A stretch of 64,000 bases of DNA. Source: Limihaloglobus sulfuriphilus (GTDB lineage Bacteria > Planctomycetota > Phycisphaerae > Sedimentisphaerales > Sedimentisphaeraceae). The number at the start of each line of letters is the position of its first letter. Within the stretch, counting starts at the first letter, position 1. This document shows positions 7,456 through 16,067 of this stretch, one piece after another. A program made the position numbers and the translations under genes. Location: positions 3,658,001 through 3,722,000 of the forward strand of contig NZ_CP019646.1 in the NCBI RefSeq assembly GCF_001999965.1, given 5' to 3'. The notes beneath the pieces were generated by a model. The model was not told the DNA's origin, did no database searches, and saw nothing but the letters and a program-made list of their open reading frames with translations.

Positions 7456-8679
7456 ATGTCAGAGAAGAGAGACAAGAATAAACCTGAACTGCTGGCACCG
7501 GCAGGCAATTTCGAGAAACTGAAGTGGGCGGTTGAGTATGGCGCTGACGCTGTGTATTTCGGCGGCAAATTCAGCCTTCGCAGCTTTGCGGGGGATTTTT
7601 CCGACGAGGTTGTCCAGGACTGTGTAAACTACCTCCACGCCAGAGGTAAAAAAGGCTACGTCACGCTTAACTGTTACCCGTTTTCTGACGAATACGATGA
7701 AATCCGCAAGACAGCCCGGAAGTATGACGAAATAGGCGTTGATGCGTTTATTGTCGCGGATCTGGGCGTTCTATTTGAGCTGAAAAAGCTCAACCTCAAT
7801 GCCGCAATTCACATAAGCACACAGGCAAACACGCTGAGCCTCCAGACTGTGCGTGCGTATCAAGAGCTCGGCGCCGCCCGGGTAAACCTGGCAAGAGAGC
7901 TCTCGCTGGAGCAGATACAGTCGATACAGGCCGCTCTGGCGGGCAGCGGTATCGAGACCGAGGTCTTTGTGCACGGTGCTGTGTGTTTTTCATACTCGGG
8001 TAGATGCGCGATCAGTGATTATCTCACCGGCCGGCGCGCCAACCGCGGAGAATGTACACATCCGTGCAGGTGGAAATACAGCGTTGTAGAAGAAGAGCGG
8101 CCCGGCGAGTATCACCCTGTGTTTGAGGACGAGAGGGGGCTGTATCTTTTTAACTCAAAAGATCTTGCACTTTTTGAATATATACCGGAGCTTATGCGAG
8201 CCGGAGTTGATTCGTTCAAGGTCGAGGGGCGTATGAAGTCTATACACTATATAGGCTCTGTTGTCTCGCTCTACCGCCAGATTATAGACGGCAAAGCCCT
8301 GAGCAAAGAACGTATCGAAGAGCTGCTTGCCAGAGTGAAAAACCGCGGCTACAGCACGGGTTTTATAAAGGGCTCTGTTACGCCGGACGATTATCAGCTC
8401 GGGGACAACCATTCCGGCAGCTCAGCGACGTTTGTGGGTAATGTTCTCGGCGAAAACGAAATATACAACGGCAGCCGGCTTTTCCGTGTTCGCAACAAGG
8501 TTCATGCCGGCGAGGCACTCGAAGTTCTCAAACCGGACGGATCTGTTGAACAGATTCAACTGCCGCATCCGCTGTTTGACGATGCCGGCAGAGAGCTGGA
8601 ATTTGCCAACAACGAGCAGAAAGTCGCCATAGGTGAGCAGCTGCCCGAATTTACGATTCTGCGAAGGTTAAACAAATAA
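7456..8679 (+). CDS. U32 family peptidase-like protein (TrhP/RlhA type)
   Basis: 407 residues. It begins with the U32 signature PELLAPAGNFEKLKWAVEYG and ADAVYFGG, and contains ETEVFVHGAVCFSYSGRC with the conserved Cys residues and RRANRGECTHPCRWKY later. FKVEGRMKS (about 258-266) is also diagnostic. E. coli relatives TrhP and RlhA act in oxygen-independent hydroxylation of tRNA U34 and 23S rRNA, with prephenate as donor; the peptidase name is historical. Domain order and length (407 against about 450 for TrhP) fit this group, but I cannot decide between tRNA and rRNA targets. The start is 9 nt after the agmatinase stop. The stop overlaps the terminator of the convergent PEP-CTERM gene. Confidence 0.85.
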   Translation: MSEKRDKNKPELLAPAGNFEKLKWAVEYGADAVYFGGKFSLRSFAGDFSDEVVQDCVNYLHARGKKGYVTLNCYPFSDEYDEIRKTARKYDEIGVDAFIVADLGVLFELKKLNLNAAIHISTQANTLSLQTVRAYQELGAARVNLARELSLEQIQSIQAALAGSGIETEVFVHGAVCFSYSGRCAISDYLTGRRANRGECTHPCRWKYSVVEEERPGEYHPVFEDERGLYLFNSKDLALFEYIPELMRAGVDSFKVEGRMKSIHYIGSVVSLYRQIIDGKALSKERIEELLARVKNRGYSTGFIKGSVTPDDYQLGDNHSGSSATFVGNVLGENEIYNGSRLFRVRNKVHAGEALEVLKPDGSVEQIQLPHPLFDDAGRELEFANNEQKVAIGEQLPEFTILRRLNK

Positions 8680-8711
8680 AAAAGACGAAGCCCGTTTAAA
8701 GACCTCGTCTT
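8678..8711 (-). terminator. Rho-independent terminator of the PEP-CTERM gene at 8767
   Basis: Arms AAGACGA (8682-8688) and TCGTCTT (8705-8711). On the minus strand the hairpin is followed by a T-run (8678-8683 as A on the plus strand). It overlaps the stop of the convergent U32 gene. An almost identical element lies at 9579-9615. Confidence 0.8.
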
Positions 8712-8864
8712 GTGTATATCTAATTACTTAAATTGTTGGTAAACAGTCGTTTAAGCCTTTTCGATTTTAGCTGCGTTTTCTGAGCAGTCCCAGCATTCCC
8801 GCCGCCATAATCATCATTGTAGCCGGTTCAGGAACTACTGTCATTGTCAAATCAAAACCTGCTG
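8682..8864 (-). repeat. Duplicated 3' module shared by the two PEP-CTERM genes (copy 1; copy 2 at 9587-9769)
   Basis: About 180 bp covering the terminator, the 3' spacer and the codons for the PEP-CTERM signal and preceding strand are nearly identical to 9587-9769, with only scattered substitutions. Upstream of this the two genes diverge strongly. The anchor and terminator thus behave as a unit that has been copied onto, or homogenised between, different N-terminal domains. Confidence 0.8.
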
Positions 8865-9429
8865 AGTATGTTTGATTATTGCTGTAATTTTCGTCAAACG
8901 ATCTGAAAAATACACGGTAATTACCGGCAGATAGTTCAACCGATTCATTTACAGGTAGATTGTTATGACTATCGGATAACAGGCTTGATGCATATATTTT
9001 CCAATTGTTGCCTGAATCATACACTATGATTTCTGTCGAGGCATGTAAGGTTGAACTCATTGTGCCGGTTATGCTAACTGTCGCGTCTTCGCTCAAAGTT
9101 ATATTGAAATCAACTACACTATATGAACTTGCTGAGGAGCTTGCTGTGGTTGTTGTGCTTATTTGTCCCAGTGAGATAACCTGGTCATCGTTAAAAGAAA
9201 CATCCAATGTAGAATCGGCTGATGTTAACTCATCCGCAGATGAAAGACTTAATGAGCTGTTGAATGGATCAAACCCCACAGCATCATCCCTGCCGTCTTG
9301 CCATAAACCGGCATTAGTTGATACGGACGTGTAAGATGCCTGCTGATTGTAAGTCATTAAGGCAGCCCCTGAAGTTAAAGTGCAGATTAAAGTGACTACA
9401 AATGCTGCGGCAATTGCTGATTTTCTCAT
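8767..9429 (-). CDS. PEP-CTERM sorting domain protein (paralog 1)
   Basis: 220 residues. The signal peptide is residues 1-22 (ending TSGAAL). A Ser/Thr-rich beta-strand body follows, with a TTTTASSSASS linker. The tail VVPEPATMMIMAAGMLGLL followed by RKRS is a canonical PEP-CTERM signal: PEP motif, hydrophobic helix, basic end. Exosortase would cleave it and process the protein to the envelope or an exopolysaccharide-associated state; no exosortase gene is in the window. FDLTMTVVPEP is shared with its neighbour. It has its own terminator at 8678-8711. The body fold is unrecognised but resembles a bacterial pre-peptidase-like beta-sandwich (ESVELSAGNYRVFFRSFDEN). Confidence 0.9.
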   Translation of the reverse strand: MRKSAIAAAFVVTLICTLTSGAALMTYNQQASYTSVSTNAGLWQDGRDDAVGFDPFNSSLSLSSADELTSADSTLDVSFNDDQVISLGQISTTTTASSSASSYSVVDFNITLSEDATVSITGTMSSTLHASTEIIVYDSGNNWKIYASSLLSDSHNNLPVNESVELSAGNYRVFFRSFDENYSNNQTYSAGFDLTMTVVPEPATMMIMAAGMLGLLRKRS

Positions 9430-9578
9430 TTTTCCCTCGGTTTTTAATTTCCCTGTTTAATAATAGCTGCAAGAGCTAAGTTGGAATGAAACGCAAACGA
9501 TTCGCATCTCTATCCCATATTTCCCAAAAAATACGCCGTAAATTTACGAATATTCTCAAAAATGTCAACAGGAAAATG

Positions 9579-9615
9579 AAAAAAAAAGACGAAGCCCGTT
9601 TAATGACCTCGTCTT
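9579..9615 (-). terminator. Rho-independent terminator of the PEP-CTERM gene at 9671
   Basis: Arms AAGACGA (9587-9593) and TCGTCTT (9609-9615), followed on the minus strand by an eight-base T-run. It is a near copy of the terminator at 8678-8711. Confidence 0.8.
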
Positions 9616-9670
9616 GTGTATATCTAATTACTTAAATTGTTGGTAAACAGGCGTTTAAGCCTTTTCGATT

Positions 9671-10348
9671 TTAGCTGCGTTTTCTGAGCAGTCCCAGCAT
9701 TCCCGCTGCCATAATCATCATGGTAGCCGGTTCTGGAACTACTGTCATTGTCAAATCAAAACCCGCTGATTCTGTTCCGCCGTCTAAGTTTGTAGTGCTG
9801 CTGTAGATATCAACACGGTAAACGCCGGCAGGTAAAACTATCGATTCATTGACTGCTTTGTACACATCTGTCTGTCCCCAATCGCTCAAAGCAATGTCGT
9901 ATGTTTCTGAATAATCGGCCTTTCGGATTTTCACTTGTGCAGAAGCATTAGCAGTTGAGTTGATTGAGCCGTCAAAGAATATTGTAGCACTCTGGCTGAG
10001 AGTCATTTCGAAGTTTATAGCACCGTCGGCGTTAGATGTTGTGGAGCTTGAGGCCGTTGATGTGGCCTCAATGTTAGCTGAAGCTGAAAGCAGGTCATCA
10101 TTGAAGCTGCCGCCTACAGTGGAGCTTGCGTAGGTAAGGCCGTCTTGTGAGGAAACATTTGCGTAGCCGACAAACGGCACAAAACCAATAGCGTTATCCG
10201 AGTCAGAACCAGTTTCATCGCCCATTATGACCTGATAGGTCGTACTGGCATAAGAGCTTTGCGTGTTATAGGTCATGATTGCAGCGCCTGCACCTGAAAC
10301 CAAAGTAAAAACACTAATTACAGTTAGAATCCCAAAAATCTTTCTCAT
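9671..10348 (-). CDS. PEP-CTERM sorting domain protein (paralog 2)
   Basis: 225 residues. It has the same layout as the neighbour at 8767: signal peptide (1-23, TLVSGAGAAI), the motif IMTYNTQSSYAS after it (matching LMTYNQQASYTS in paralog 1), a Ser/Thr-rich beta body, then GFDLTMTVVPEP and an identical C-terminal anchor. The start is supported by AGGAG in the reverse strand about 6 nt upstream. The 3' ends are almost identical at DNA level while the bodies differ, so the pair arose by duplication with later exchange at the anchor. Transcription is leftward; the gene is divergent from the zinc-ribbon gene at 10769. Confidence 0.9.
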   Translation of the reverse strand: MRKIFGILTVISVFTLVSGAGAAIMTYNTQSSYASTTYQVIMGDETGSDSDNAIGFVPFVGYANVSSQDGLTYASSTVGGSFNDDLLSASANIEATSTASSSTTSNADGAINFEMTLSQSATIFFDGSINSTANASAQVKIRKADYSETYDIALSDWGQTDVYKAVNESIVLPAGVYRVDIYSSTTNLDGGTESAGFDLTMTVVPEPATMMIMAAGMLGLLRKRS

Positions 10349-10768
10349 AGCAATTTCTCCTTGCTTAAATACACTTTATTAACGCTGAAAATACGCTAAC
10401 AAATAGCAAAATGTGGGGAAATAAGGGATGTTACCACTAGCATCTCTCTTTCTCTTTCCCGAAAACAATCTTTATGATACTACTTATAGAAAATAAACGG
10501 TGTTTTGTCAAGAACAAATTTAAAATAATATTCAAAGGTGTGCGACATTTTTCCGTGTGCCGGGCAGCTGCCGTCGCGGCAGATGTTTCAAATGGCGTTA
10601 AAAGTGTAAGACAGCGGGCTTTGTTAATTTTTAAAGTCTTTTTAGTAAAGATTTTATGTAAAATCAGCCCTGGGTTGAGAAAACAATTGCAAGAATAATG
10701 CGTATTTATTATCATATAACTACTTTAAGATTTTGAAATTATAACATTTTTCTGAAAGGTCGTATAAA
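10349..10768. other. Divergent intergenic region without a gene
   Basis: AT-rich spacer between the divergently transcribed PEP-CTERM gene and the zinc-ribbon gene. The only structure I see is a GC-rich hairpin CTGCCG-TCG-CGGCAG (10568-10582), overlapping the palindrome GGCAGCTGCC (10564-10573) and not followed by a T-run. No convincing coding frame or RNA was recognised. Confidence 0.5.
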
Positions 10769-11164
10769 ATGGAAGAATCCAAAAAGCAGGTTTTCATGAT
10801 AGCTATTGTCGTGGTATGTCTTGGATTTGCAGGGTTTATAATGTACAAGCAATTTGGAGGCGGCGGCGGTGACGGGCTCGCTGAGGCGCAGCACCTGGTA
10901 TGCACATCGTGCGGAGCTACCTTTGAAATGAGTACAAAAGAGCTGCAACAGCAGATGGCTGACCAGCCGATGATGGACCCGATGATGATGTCTGTGCCCA
11001 AGTATGAGTGCAAAGAATGCGGCAAAAAGGAAGCAATAATAGGTATGCAATGTCCGCAATGCGAGCATGTTTTCATTCCTAACTATAACAATACCAAGGA
11101 TTGGTATGACAGGTGCCCCAAATGCGGCTATAGTGAAGCCGAAGCCGCAATGAAAGAAGAATGA
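10769..11164 (+). CDS. Membrane-anchored zinc-ribbon protein of unknown function
   Basis: 131 residues. After a short charged N-terminus, residues 8-26 (VFMIAIVVVCLGFAGFIMY) form one transmembrane helix, then a Gly-rich linker. The soluble part has three cysteine pairs: VCTSCGATFEM, YECKECGKKEA and MQCPQCEHVF, plus DRCPKCGYSEAEA at the end. This suggests two zinc ribbons. A Met-rich stretch (MADQPMMDPMMM) lies between the first two pairs. No catalytic motif is visible; a role in protein or nucleic-acid binding at the membrane is possible. It is transcribed alone, ending at a strong terminator (11191-11226) before the oad operon. Confidence 0.78.
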   Translation: MEESKKQVFMIAIVVVCLGFAGFIMYKQFGGGGGDGLAEAQHLVCTSCGATFEMSTKELQQQMADQPMMDPMMMSVPKYECKECGKKEAIIGMQCPQCEHVFIPNYNNTKDWYDRCPKCGYSEAEAAMKEE

Positions 11165-11190
11165 TAAAAACCTGACAATAAACAATCATC

Positions 11191-11226
11191 AGCGGCATAG
11201 GATAAACAGCTTATGCCGCTTTTTTT
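11191..11226 (+). terminator. Rho-independent terminator after the zinc-ribbon gene
   Basis: Perfect 9-bp stem AGCGGCATA / TATGCCGCT (11191-11199 and 11212-11220) followed by seven T residues. Confidence 0.9.
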
Positions 11227-11248
11227 CAATAAAACTTCACAATACCGG

Positions 11249-11278
11249 TTGACTCAACGGTAAAAATCCTTTTAATAC
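11249..11278 (+). promoter_or_regulatory. Likely promoter of the oadGAB operon
   Basis: TTGACT at 11249-11254 and TAATAC at 11273-11278, spacer 18 bp, located just after the preceding terminator and about 100 nt before the first start codon. Assigned by eye. Confidence 0.45.
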
Positions 11279-11376
11279 GTTCAAACAAGACAATGGGTTA
11301 TCATAGGGAAAGTGTATCCCTGCAGATGCCCATTTGCGGAAAATAATGTAAATACTGTTAAGACACGGAGATAGAC

Positions 11377-11604
11377 GTGAATGATAACCTCTTTGTAGAA
11401 GGTCTTCAGTTAATGGCGGCGGGCATGATAGTAGTGTTCTGCTTTCTGGTGTTGATGGTGTTTGCCATGAACATCTCCGCGGCTGTTTTGAAAAGACTGG
11501 CCAAGTATTTCCCGGAAGAGCAGCCGGCACAATCTGGCGGCGGTGCTGACAATTCAATAATAGCTGCGGTCATTGCGGCAGCAAGAGCCCAGGCAAACAA
11601 ATAG
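11377..11604 (+). CDS. oadG: Sodium-pump decarboxylase gamma subunit (OadG-like)
   Basis: 75 residues. One hydrophobic helix (about 10-34, LQLMAAGMIVVFCFLVLMVF) follows a short N-terminus, with a Pro/Gly-rich soluble tail ending AAVIAAARAQANK. The GMxxVFxFL pattern is typical of the gamma subunit of Na+-translocating oxaloacetate or methylmalonyl-CoA decarboxylases. This subunit anchors the complex and helps assemble alpha with beta. It is first in the order gamma-alpha-beta, 19 nt ahead of the alpha gene. Confidence 0.85.
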   Translation: MNDNLFVEGLQLMAAGMIVVFCFLVLMVFAMNISAAVLKRLAKYFPEEQPAQSGGGADNSIIAAVIAAARAQANK

Positions 11605-11623
11605 ATTAGAAAGGTAAACCCTT

Positions 11624-13429
11624 ATGGCTAAAAAAGATATCGATGTAATGATAACAGCTTTCCGTGACGGCTTCCAGTCCGTTTTCGGTGCTCGTGTATT
11701 CACAAAAGATTTCCTCCCGGCAGTCGAGGCAACCAAAGAAGCCGGCATTACTCACTTCGAGGCAGGCGGCGGGGCGCGTTTCCAGTCGCTTTTCTTCTAC
11801 TGTAATGAAAACGCTTTTGATATGATGGACCAGTTCCGTCAGACAGCCGGGCCGGATGCAAACCTGCAAACACTTGCCCGCGGCATCAACGTCGTAGGTC
11901 TTGAGTCACAGTCCTCTGACGTGATTGATTTGCACGCGAAGATGTTCAAGAAGCACGGCATAACGACAATTCGAAACTTTGATGCCTTAAATGATGTCAA
12001 CAACCTGGTTTACAGCGGTCAGTGCATAAAGAATCACGGTCTTCGCCATGAAATCAGTGTAACAATGATGGAGCTGCCCCCCGGATGTGAGGGTGCACAC
12101 ACAGCAGAGTTTTATATTGATATCCTCAAGCAGATACTCGCTGCGGATGTTGAATTTGATTCTGTATGCTTCAAAGACGCGTCGGGAACATCAGTTCCTA
12201 AAAAGGTTTATGAGACTATTACTGCAGCGAAAAAGATTCTCCCTTCAGAGGTTCAGCTGCGTTTCCATACTCATGAAACTGCCGGCTGCGGCGTTACCTG
12301 CTACAAGGCGGCACTTGAGGGCGGCGCTGACGGTGTGGATTTGTCGATGGCTCCATGCTCCGGCGGCACGGCTCAGACCGATATCGCAACAATGTGGCAC
12401 GCACTACGCGGCACAGATTTTGATCTGGGAATTGATATTGACAAACTTCTCAAGGCAGAAGAAGTATTCAAGGACTGCATGAAAGAATACTTCATTCCGC
12501 CGGAGGCGAAGATGGTAGAGCCGATGATACCCTGGTCACCAATGCCCGGCGGCGCTCTTACGGCAAATACCCAGATGATGCGTGATAACAACCTAATGGA
12601 TAAATACCCCGACTGCATCAGGGCGATGAGCGAAGTAGTCCGCAGGGGCGGTTTCGGCACATCAGTTACGCCGGTATCGCAGTTCTATTTCCAGCAGGCG
12701 TTTAACAATGTAATGTTCGGCAAATGGGAAAAGATCGCCGACGGCTACGGCAAGATGGTTCTGGGCTACTTCGGCAAGACACCGATCGAGCCGGATCCTG
12801 AGATCGTCAAGATCGCCTCCGAGCAGCTTGGCCTTGAGCCGACGACTAAAGACCCGCGTCAGATAAACGACGAAGACCCGACTAAGGGTGTAGAAGTAGC
12901 TAAGAAGCTGCTTAAAGATAACGGTATTACAGACCTCAGCGAAGAGAACATCTTCATCGCGGCAACCTGCAAAGACAAAGGTATTCAGTTCCTTAAGGGT
13001 GAGGCCAAGGTTGGTGTTCGTAAAAATGCAGCTGAGAAAAAGGCCTCCACAGGCTCTTCTGATGCAAACTGCTTCAATGTAAAAATCGATAACAAGAACT
13101 ACAAGGTAACCCTCAAAGGCTCACAGGCCGTAGTAAACGGCAAGACCTACAACTATGAGGCTTCAGAGTGCGATTATGAAGACAACGGCAAGGGCTCAAA
13201 CGCTACCGGCCAGACAGATACAGTCAAAGCCAAACTGCCCGGCTCCGTTATCAAGATTCTCGTCAGCGAAGGCGATTCGGTTGAAAGCGGCCAGACAATC
13301 ATGATCCTTGAGGCGATGAAGATGGAAACCGAGGTCAAGGCTATGGTCTCGGGAACTATCGAGCAAATCCCCGTAAAGGTCGGTGACCAGGTTACCGCGG
13401 ATCAGGTTCTTGTAGAGATCAATTTATAA
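11624..13429 (+). CDS. oadA: Oxaloacetate decarboxylase alpha subunit (carboxyltransferase plus biotin domain)
   Basis: 601 residues. The carboxyltransferase TIM barrel starts near residue 7 with [17 protein letters not shown]. It includes [20 protein letters not shown], the HTHETAGCG metal-binding HxH and [13 protein letters not shown], as in 5S-like domains of OadA and pyruvate carboxylase. A conserved carboxylase segment covers about 300-460. A linker follows, then the biotinyl domain (about 530-601) with the biotinylation motif EAMKMET (Lys566). The reaction expected is transfer of CO2 from oxaloacetate or a related acid to biotin, then decarboxylation on the beta subunit coupled to Na+ export. 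The first beta-strand motif reads AFRDGFQS rather than the more common TLRDAHQS. It forms an operon with oadG and oadB; spacing to oadB is 16 nt. Confidence 0.9.
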   Translation: MAKKDIDVMITAFRDGFQSVFGARVFTKDFLPAVEATKEAGITHFEAGGGARFQSLFFYCNENAFDMMDQFRQTAGPDANLQTLARGINVVGLESQSSDVIDLHAKMFKKHGITTIRNFDALNDVNNLVYSGQCIKNHGLRHEISVTMMELPPGCEGAHTAEFYIDILKQILAADVEFDSVCFKDASGTSVPKKVYETITAAKKILPSEVQLRFHTHETAGCGVTCYKAALEGGADGVDLSMAPCSGGTAQTDIATMWHALRGTDFDLGIDIDKLLKAEEVFKDCMKEYFIPPEAKMVEPMIPWSPMPGGALTANTQMMRDNNLMDKYPDCIRAMSEVVRRGGFGTSVTPVSQFYFQQAFNNVMFGKWEKIADGYGKMVLGYFGKTPIEPDPEIVKIASEQLGLEPTTKDPRQINDEDPTKGVEVAKKLLKDNGITDLSEENIFIAATCKDKGIQFLKGEAKVGVRKNAAEKKASTGSSDANCFNVKIDNKNYKVTLKGSQAVVNGKTYNYEASECDYEDNGKGSNATGQTDTVKAKLPGSVIKILVSEGDSVESGQTIMILEAMKMETEVKAMVSGTIEQIPVKVGDQVTADQVLVEINL

Positions 13430-13445
13430 GTTAGGTGGTATTTCC

Positions 13446-14870
13446 GTGAATATAAATACATTATCAAACATCTGTACTTTCCGGGCAATGCTTGTTTTAG
13501 TGCTGCTGACGGGTTTTTCCGCGACACTGTTCGCGGCAGAGGCTCCGGAAACCGCGGATATGAAAATTATGACGGGCCAGGCAGATGAGGTTGAAGGGCT
13601 TAGCAGCGATCAACAGTCATCGTTTGGCGGAAAATTGAAAGAGCTCTGGAAACAGACCGGCCTTTACAGGTTCGTAAACCCGCAAACCCAGCAGGAAAAA
13701 GAAAGAGACTACCTCATTGCCAAAGAGCGTGAGACAGAGCTGATGGAGACTGAGCCGCAGAAAGGTTTTCTGCCTGTGGGGCTAAGTCAGGTTATAATGA
13801 TTCTTGTTGGTCTTGTTCTGCTGTTTCTGGCGATCCGAAAAGGCTTTGAGCCGCTGCTGCTGGTTCCGATAGGTTTCGGCTGTATTCTGGCAAATATTCC
13901 AATGGCGGGTATTGCTGAGCCGGGGCTTCCGGGCAACCCTGACGGATTCCTGTATATCATATACGATATGGGTGTAAAGACGGGGCTTTTCCCGCTGCTG
14001 ATATTCATGGGTGTTGGTGCGATGACTGATTTCGGTCCGCTGATTGCCAACCCCAAAACCGCGCTTCTCGGTGCCGCGGCCCAGTTCGGCATCTTCGCGA
14101 CACTGCTGGGGGCACTTGCTGTAACCCCGCTTGGCTTCTCTATTCAGGATGCTGCCGCGATCGGCATAATCGGAGGTGCGGACGGCCCGACGGCCATTTT
14201 CCTGGCGGGCAGGCTTGCGCCGGATCTGCTTGGAGCTATCGCCGTGGCGGCCTACTCATATATGGCGCTTGTGCCGGTGATTCAGCCGCCGATCATGAGA
14301 CTTCTCACAAGCAAAGAAGAACGCATGATCGAGATGAAACAGCTCAGGCACGTCAGCAAGGTTGAGAAGATTGTATTCCCGCTGGTTGTTCTCGGTCTTT
14401 GCGCGTTTTTGCTTCCGTCGGCGTGTCCGCTGATTGGTGCATTGATGTTCGGCAACCTCTGTAAAGAGTGCGGCGTAGTCAACAGACTCTCCGAAACCAT
14501 GCAGAATTCATTGATAAATATTGTTACCATTATGCTCGGGCTTGCAGTAGGTTCAAAACTTGCTTATGACAAGTTCCTTAACTGGCAGACTGTAGGAATC
14601 CTGCTGCTTGGTATTATCGCTTTCGGTATAGGAACTGCAACCGGTATCCTGCTTGCGAAACTGATGAACAAGCTGAGCAAGGAGCAGATCAATCCGTTAA
14701 TCGGTTCTGCCGGCGTCTCAGCCGTGCCGATGGCAGCCAGAGTTGCCAATAAGGTCGGTCTTGAGTCTAACCCGAATAACTTCCTGCTGATGCACGCAAT
14801 GGGCCCCAACGTGGCGGGCGTGATTGGTTCTGCGGTTGCCGCGGGTGTTCTGCTTGCACTGTGCGGATAA
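13446..14870 (+). CDS. oadB: Sodium-translocating decarboxylase beta subunit (OadB-like)
   Basis: 474 residues, GTG start. About ten transmembrane helices begin near residue 116 ([16 protein letters not shown]). Family motifs are visible: [52 protein letters not shown] (with the Asp essential for Na+ passage in the Klebsiella enzyme), and the C-terminal [16 protein letters not shown]. This subunit decarboxylates carboxybiotin and moves Na+ out. Unusually it has about 110 extra N-terminal residues: a signal-peptide-like segment ([16 protein letters not shown]) and a charged linker with a [17 protein letters not shown] helix, absent from the usual ~430-residue form. Confidence 0.9.
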   Translation: MNINTLSNICTFRAMLVLVLLTGFSATLFAAEAPETADMKIMTGQADEVEGLSSDQQSSFGGKLKELWKQTGLYRFVNPQTQQEKERDYLIAKERETELMETEPQKGFLPVGLSQVIMILVGLVLLFLAIRKGFEPLLLVPIGFGCILANIPMAGIAEPGLPGNPDGFLYIIYDMGVKTGLFPLLIFMGVGAMTDFGPLIANPKTALLGAAAQFGIFATLLGALAVTPLGFSIQDAAAIGIIGGADGPTAIFLAGRLAPDLLGAIAVAAYSYMALVPVIQPPIMRLLTSKEERMIEMKQLRHVSKVEKIVFPLVVLGLCAFLLPSACPLIGALMFGNLCKECGVVNRLSETMQNSLINIVTIMLGLAVGSKLAYDKFLNWQTVGILLLGIIAFGIGTATGILLAKLMNKLSKEQINPLIGSAGVSAVPMAARVANKVGLESNPNNFLLMHAMGPNVAGVIGSAVAAGVLLALCG

Positions 14871-14921
14871 TAAACACAGTTTTAGAGAGCAGGTTTAGAT
14901 GAAAACACTGCTGATTAAATA

Positions 14922-14965
14922 CAACACCACGAGGGTCGGCCCAAAACCGGCCCTTGTGTTTTTTT
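14922..14965 (+). terminator. Terminator of the oad operon
   Basis: A long imperfect stem, AACAC...GAGGGTCGGCC against CCGGCCCTTGTGTT, with an AAAA loop and seven T residues at the 3' side, 52 nt after the oadB stop. Confidence 0.8.
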
Positions 14966-15064
14966 ATAAATGCCAACTAAAGCCGCCAATTAGAGGCTTT
15001 TAATCCCGGGCAAATAATATATAATATTTCTTTTTAAGATATTATTTTGTTAAGGCTGTAAAAT

Positions 15065-15946
15065 ATGCAGGAAGAACCCAAAGGTTATGAAAAAGATAAG
15101 GCTTCTGAATCCGAAGATTCTCAGATTGCCGCTCAAGATAGCCCCGAGAGCCGGAATGAGCAGATAGAAGACCTGAATATACCTGCCCGGGAGGTTGATT
15201 CTGACGAGAACGAAGTTTTGGCGGACAATGAAGCCCAAACCGATTCTTCTGATGACTGCCGGATAGAATCAGAGCTCTCAATTGCTGATCAGGGCAGTGA
15301 GGATTCTCTGGACGGGGCCCCGGCCGAGGATTCAGACGAAAATCAGCAGGAAGGCCCCGCCTCCGAGGTGCGTCCCTGGAGTCACGGGCTTGATGAAGAT
15401 TTTGGCGAGAATGACTATCCCCGCCCGGAAATAGCATCTGTAGTAGAGGCGATTCTCTTCGCTTCTGATGAGCCTGTAACACTGCAAAAGCTGATGAGTG
15501 TTGCTGATATAAGTATCGCCAATGATGTAAGAGCCGCTGTTGAGATGCTCAACGAGAGGTATGAAAACTGCAACAGCGCGTTCAGGATAGAAAAAATCGC
15601 AGGGGGCTACCAGATGCTCACGCATCCGGTATATAAGCACTGGCTGCTGAAACTGGTGAACGTACGCAGTGAAACAAAACTCACCCAGGCGGCACTCGAA
15701 ACGCTGGCGATAGTGGCCTATAAACAGCCGATAATCAGGGCTGATGTTGAGGCGATTCGCGGCGTATCTTCCGGGGAGATGATACGCAGCCTGATGACAA
15801 AGGGTCTTGTCAAGATTACCGGCAGGGCAGAGGTTGTAGGGCGGCCAATGCTGTATGGGACTACCAAAAAATTCCTCGAGGTCTTCGGGCTTAGTTCCAT
15901 CAAAGATCTGCCCAAGGTTGAAGACCTAAAAAATCCCGGCACATAA
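15065..15946 (+). CDS. scpB: Segregation and condensation protein B with a long acidic N-terminal extension
   Basis: 293 residues. Residues 1-118 are low-complexity and strongly acidic (Asp/Glu/Ser-rich) and probably disordered. The ScpB winged-helix pair starts near 120 with PRPEIASVVEAILFASDEPV and continues with GGYQMLTHPVYKHW, LTQAALETLAIVAYKQPI, the diagnostic IRGVSSGEMIRSLMTKGLVK, and GRAEVVGRPMLYGTT. ScpB forms the kleisin-associated subunit of the SMC-ScpAB condensin. scpA is not adjacent in this window. Typical ScpB proteins have about 180-200 residues, so the extension is the unusual element. Confidence 0.9.
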   Translation: MQEEPKGYEKDKASESEDSQIAAQDSPESRNEQIEDLNIPAREVDSDENEVLADNEAQTDSSDDCRIESELSIADQGSEDSLDGAPAEDSDENQQEGPASEVRPWSHGLDEDFGENDYPRPEIASVVEAILFASDEPVTLQKLMSVADISIANDVRAAVEMLNERYENCNSAFRIEKIAGGYQMLTHPVYKHWLLKLVNVRSETKLTQAALETLAIVAYKQPIIRADVEAIRGVSSGEMIRSLMTKGLVKITGRAEVVGRPMLYGTTKKFLEVFGLSSIKDLPKVEDLKNPGT

Positions 15947-16067
15947 TTCTCAGATCACAGAAGCTGTTGTTAGACCTCCAGGTGTGTGATGCTTTTTATT
16001 GTGTGTGGCGGCAAGTGACTGCTAAGCATAGCTTTATAACGCCGGTACCGGCAAACATAACCCTCTG

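Noticed and set aside
10381-10420. A further operator-like stretch (TAGCAAAATGTGG) before the PEP-CTERM gene
   Set aside because: Only one half-site, lacking the GGC and the second copy at 21 bp.
14899-15003. Short frame beginning MKTLLIKYNTTRVG after oadB
   Set aside because: It reads through the operon terminator and has no ribosome site of note.
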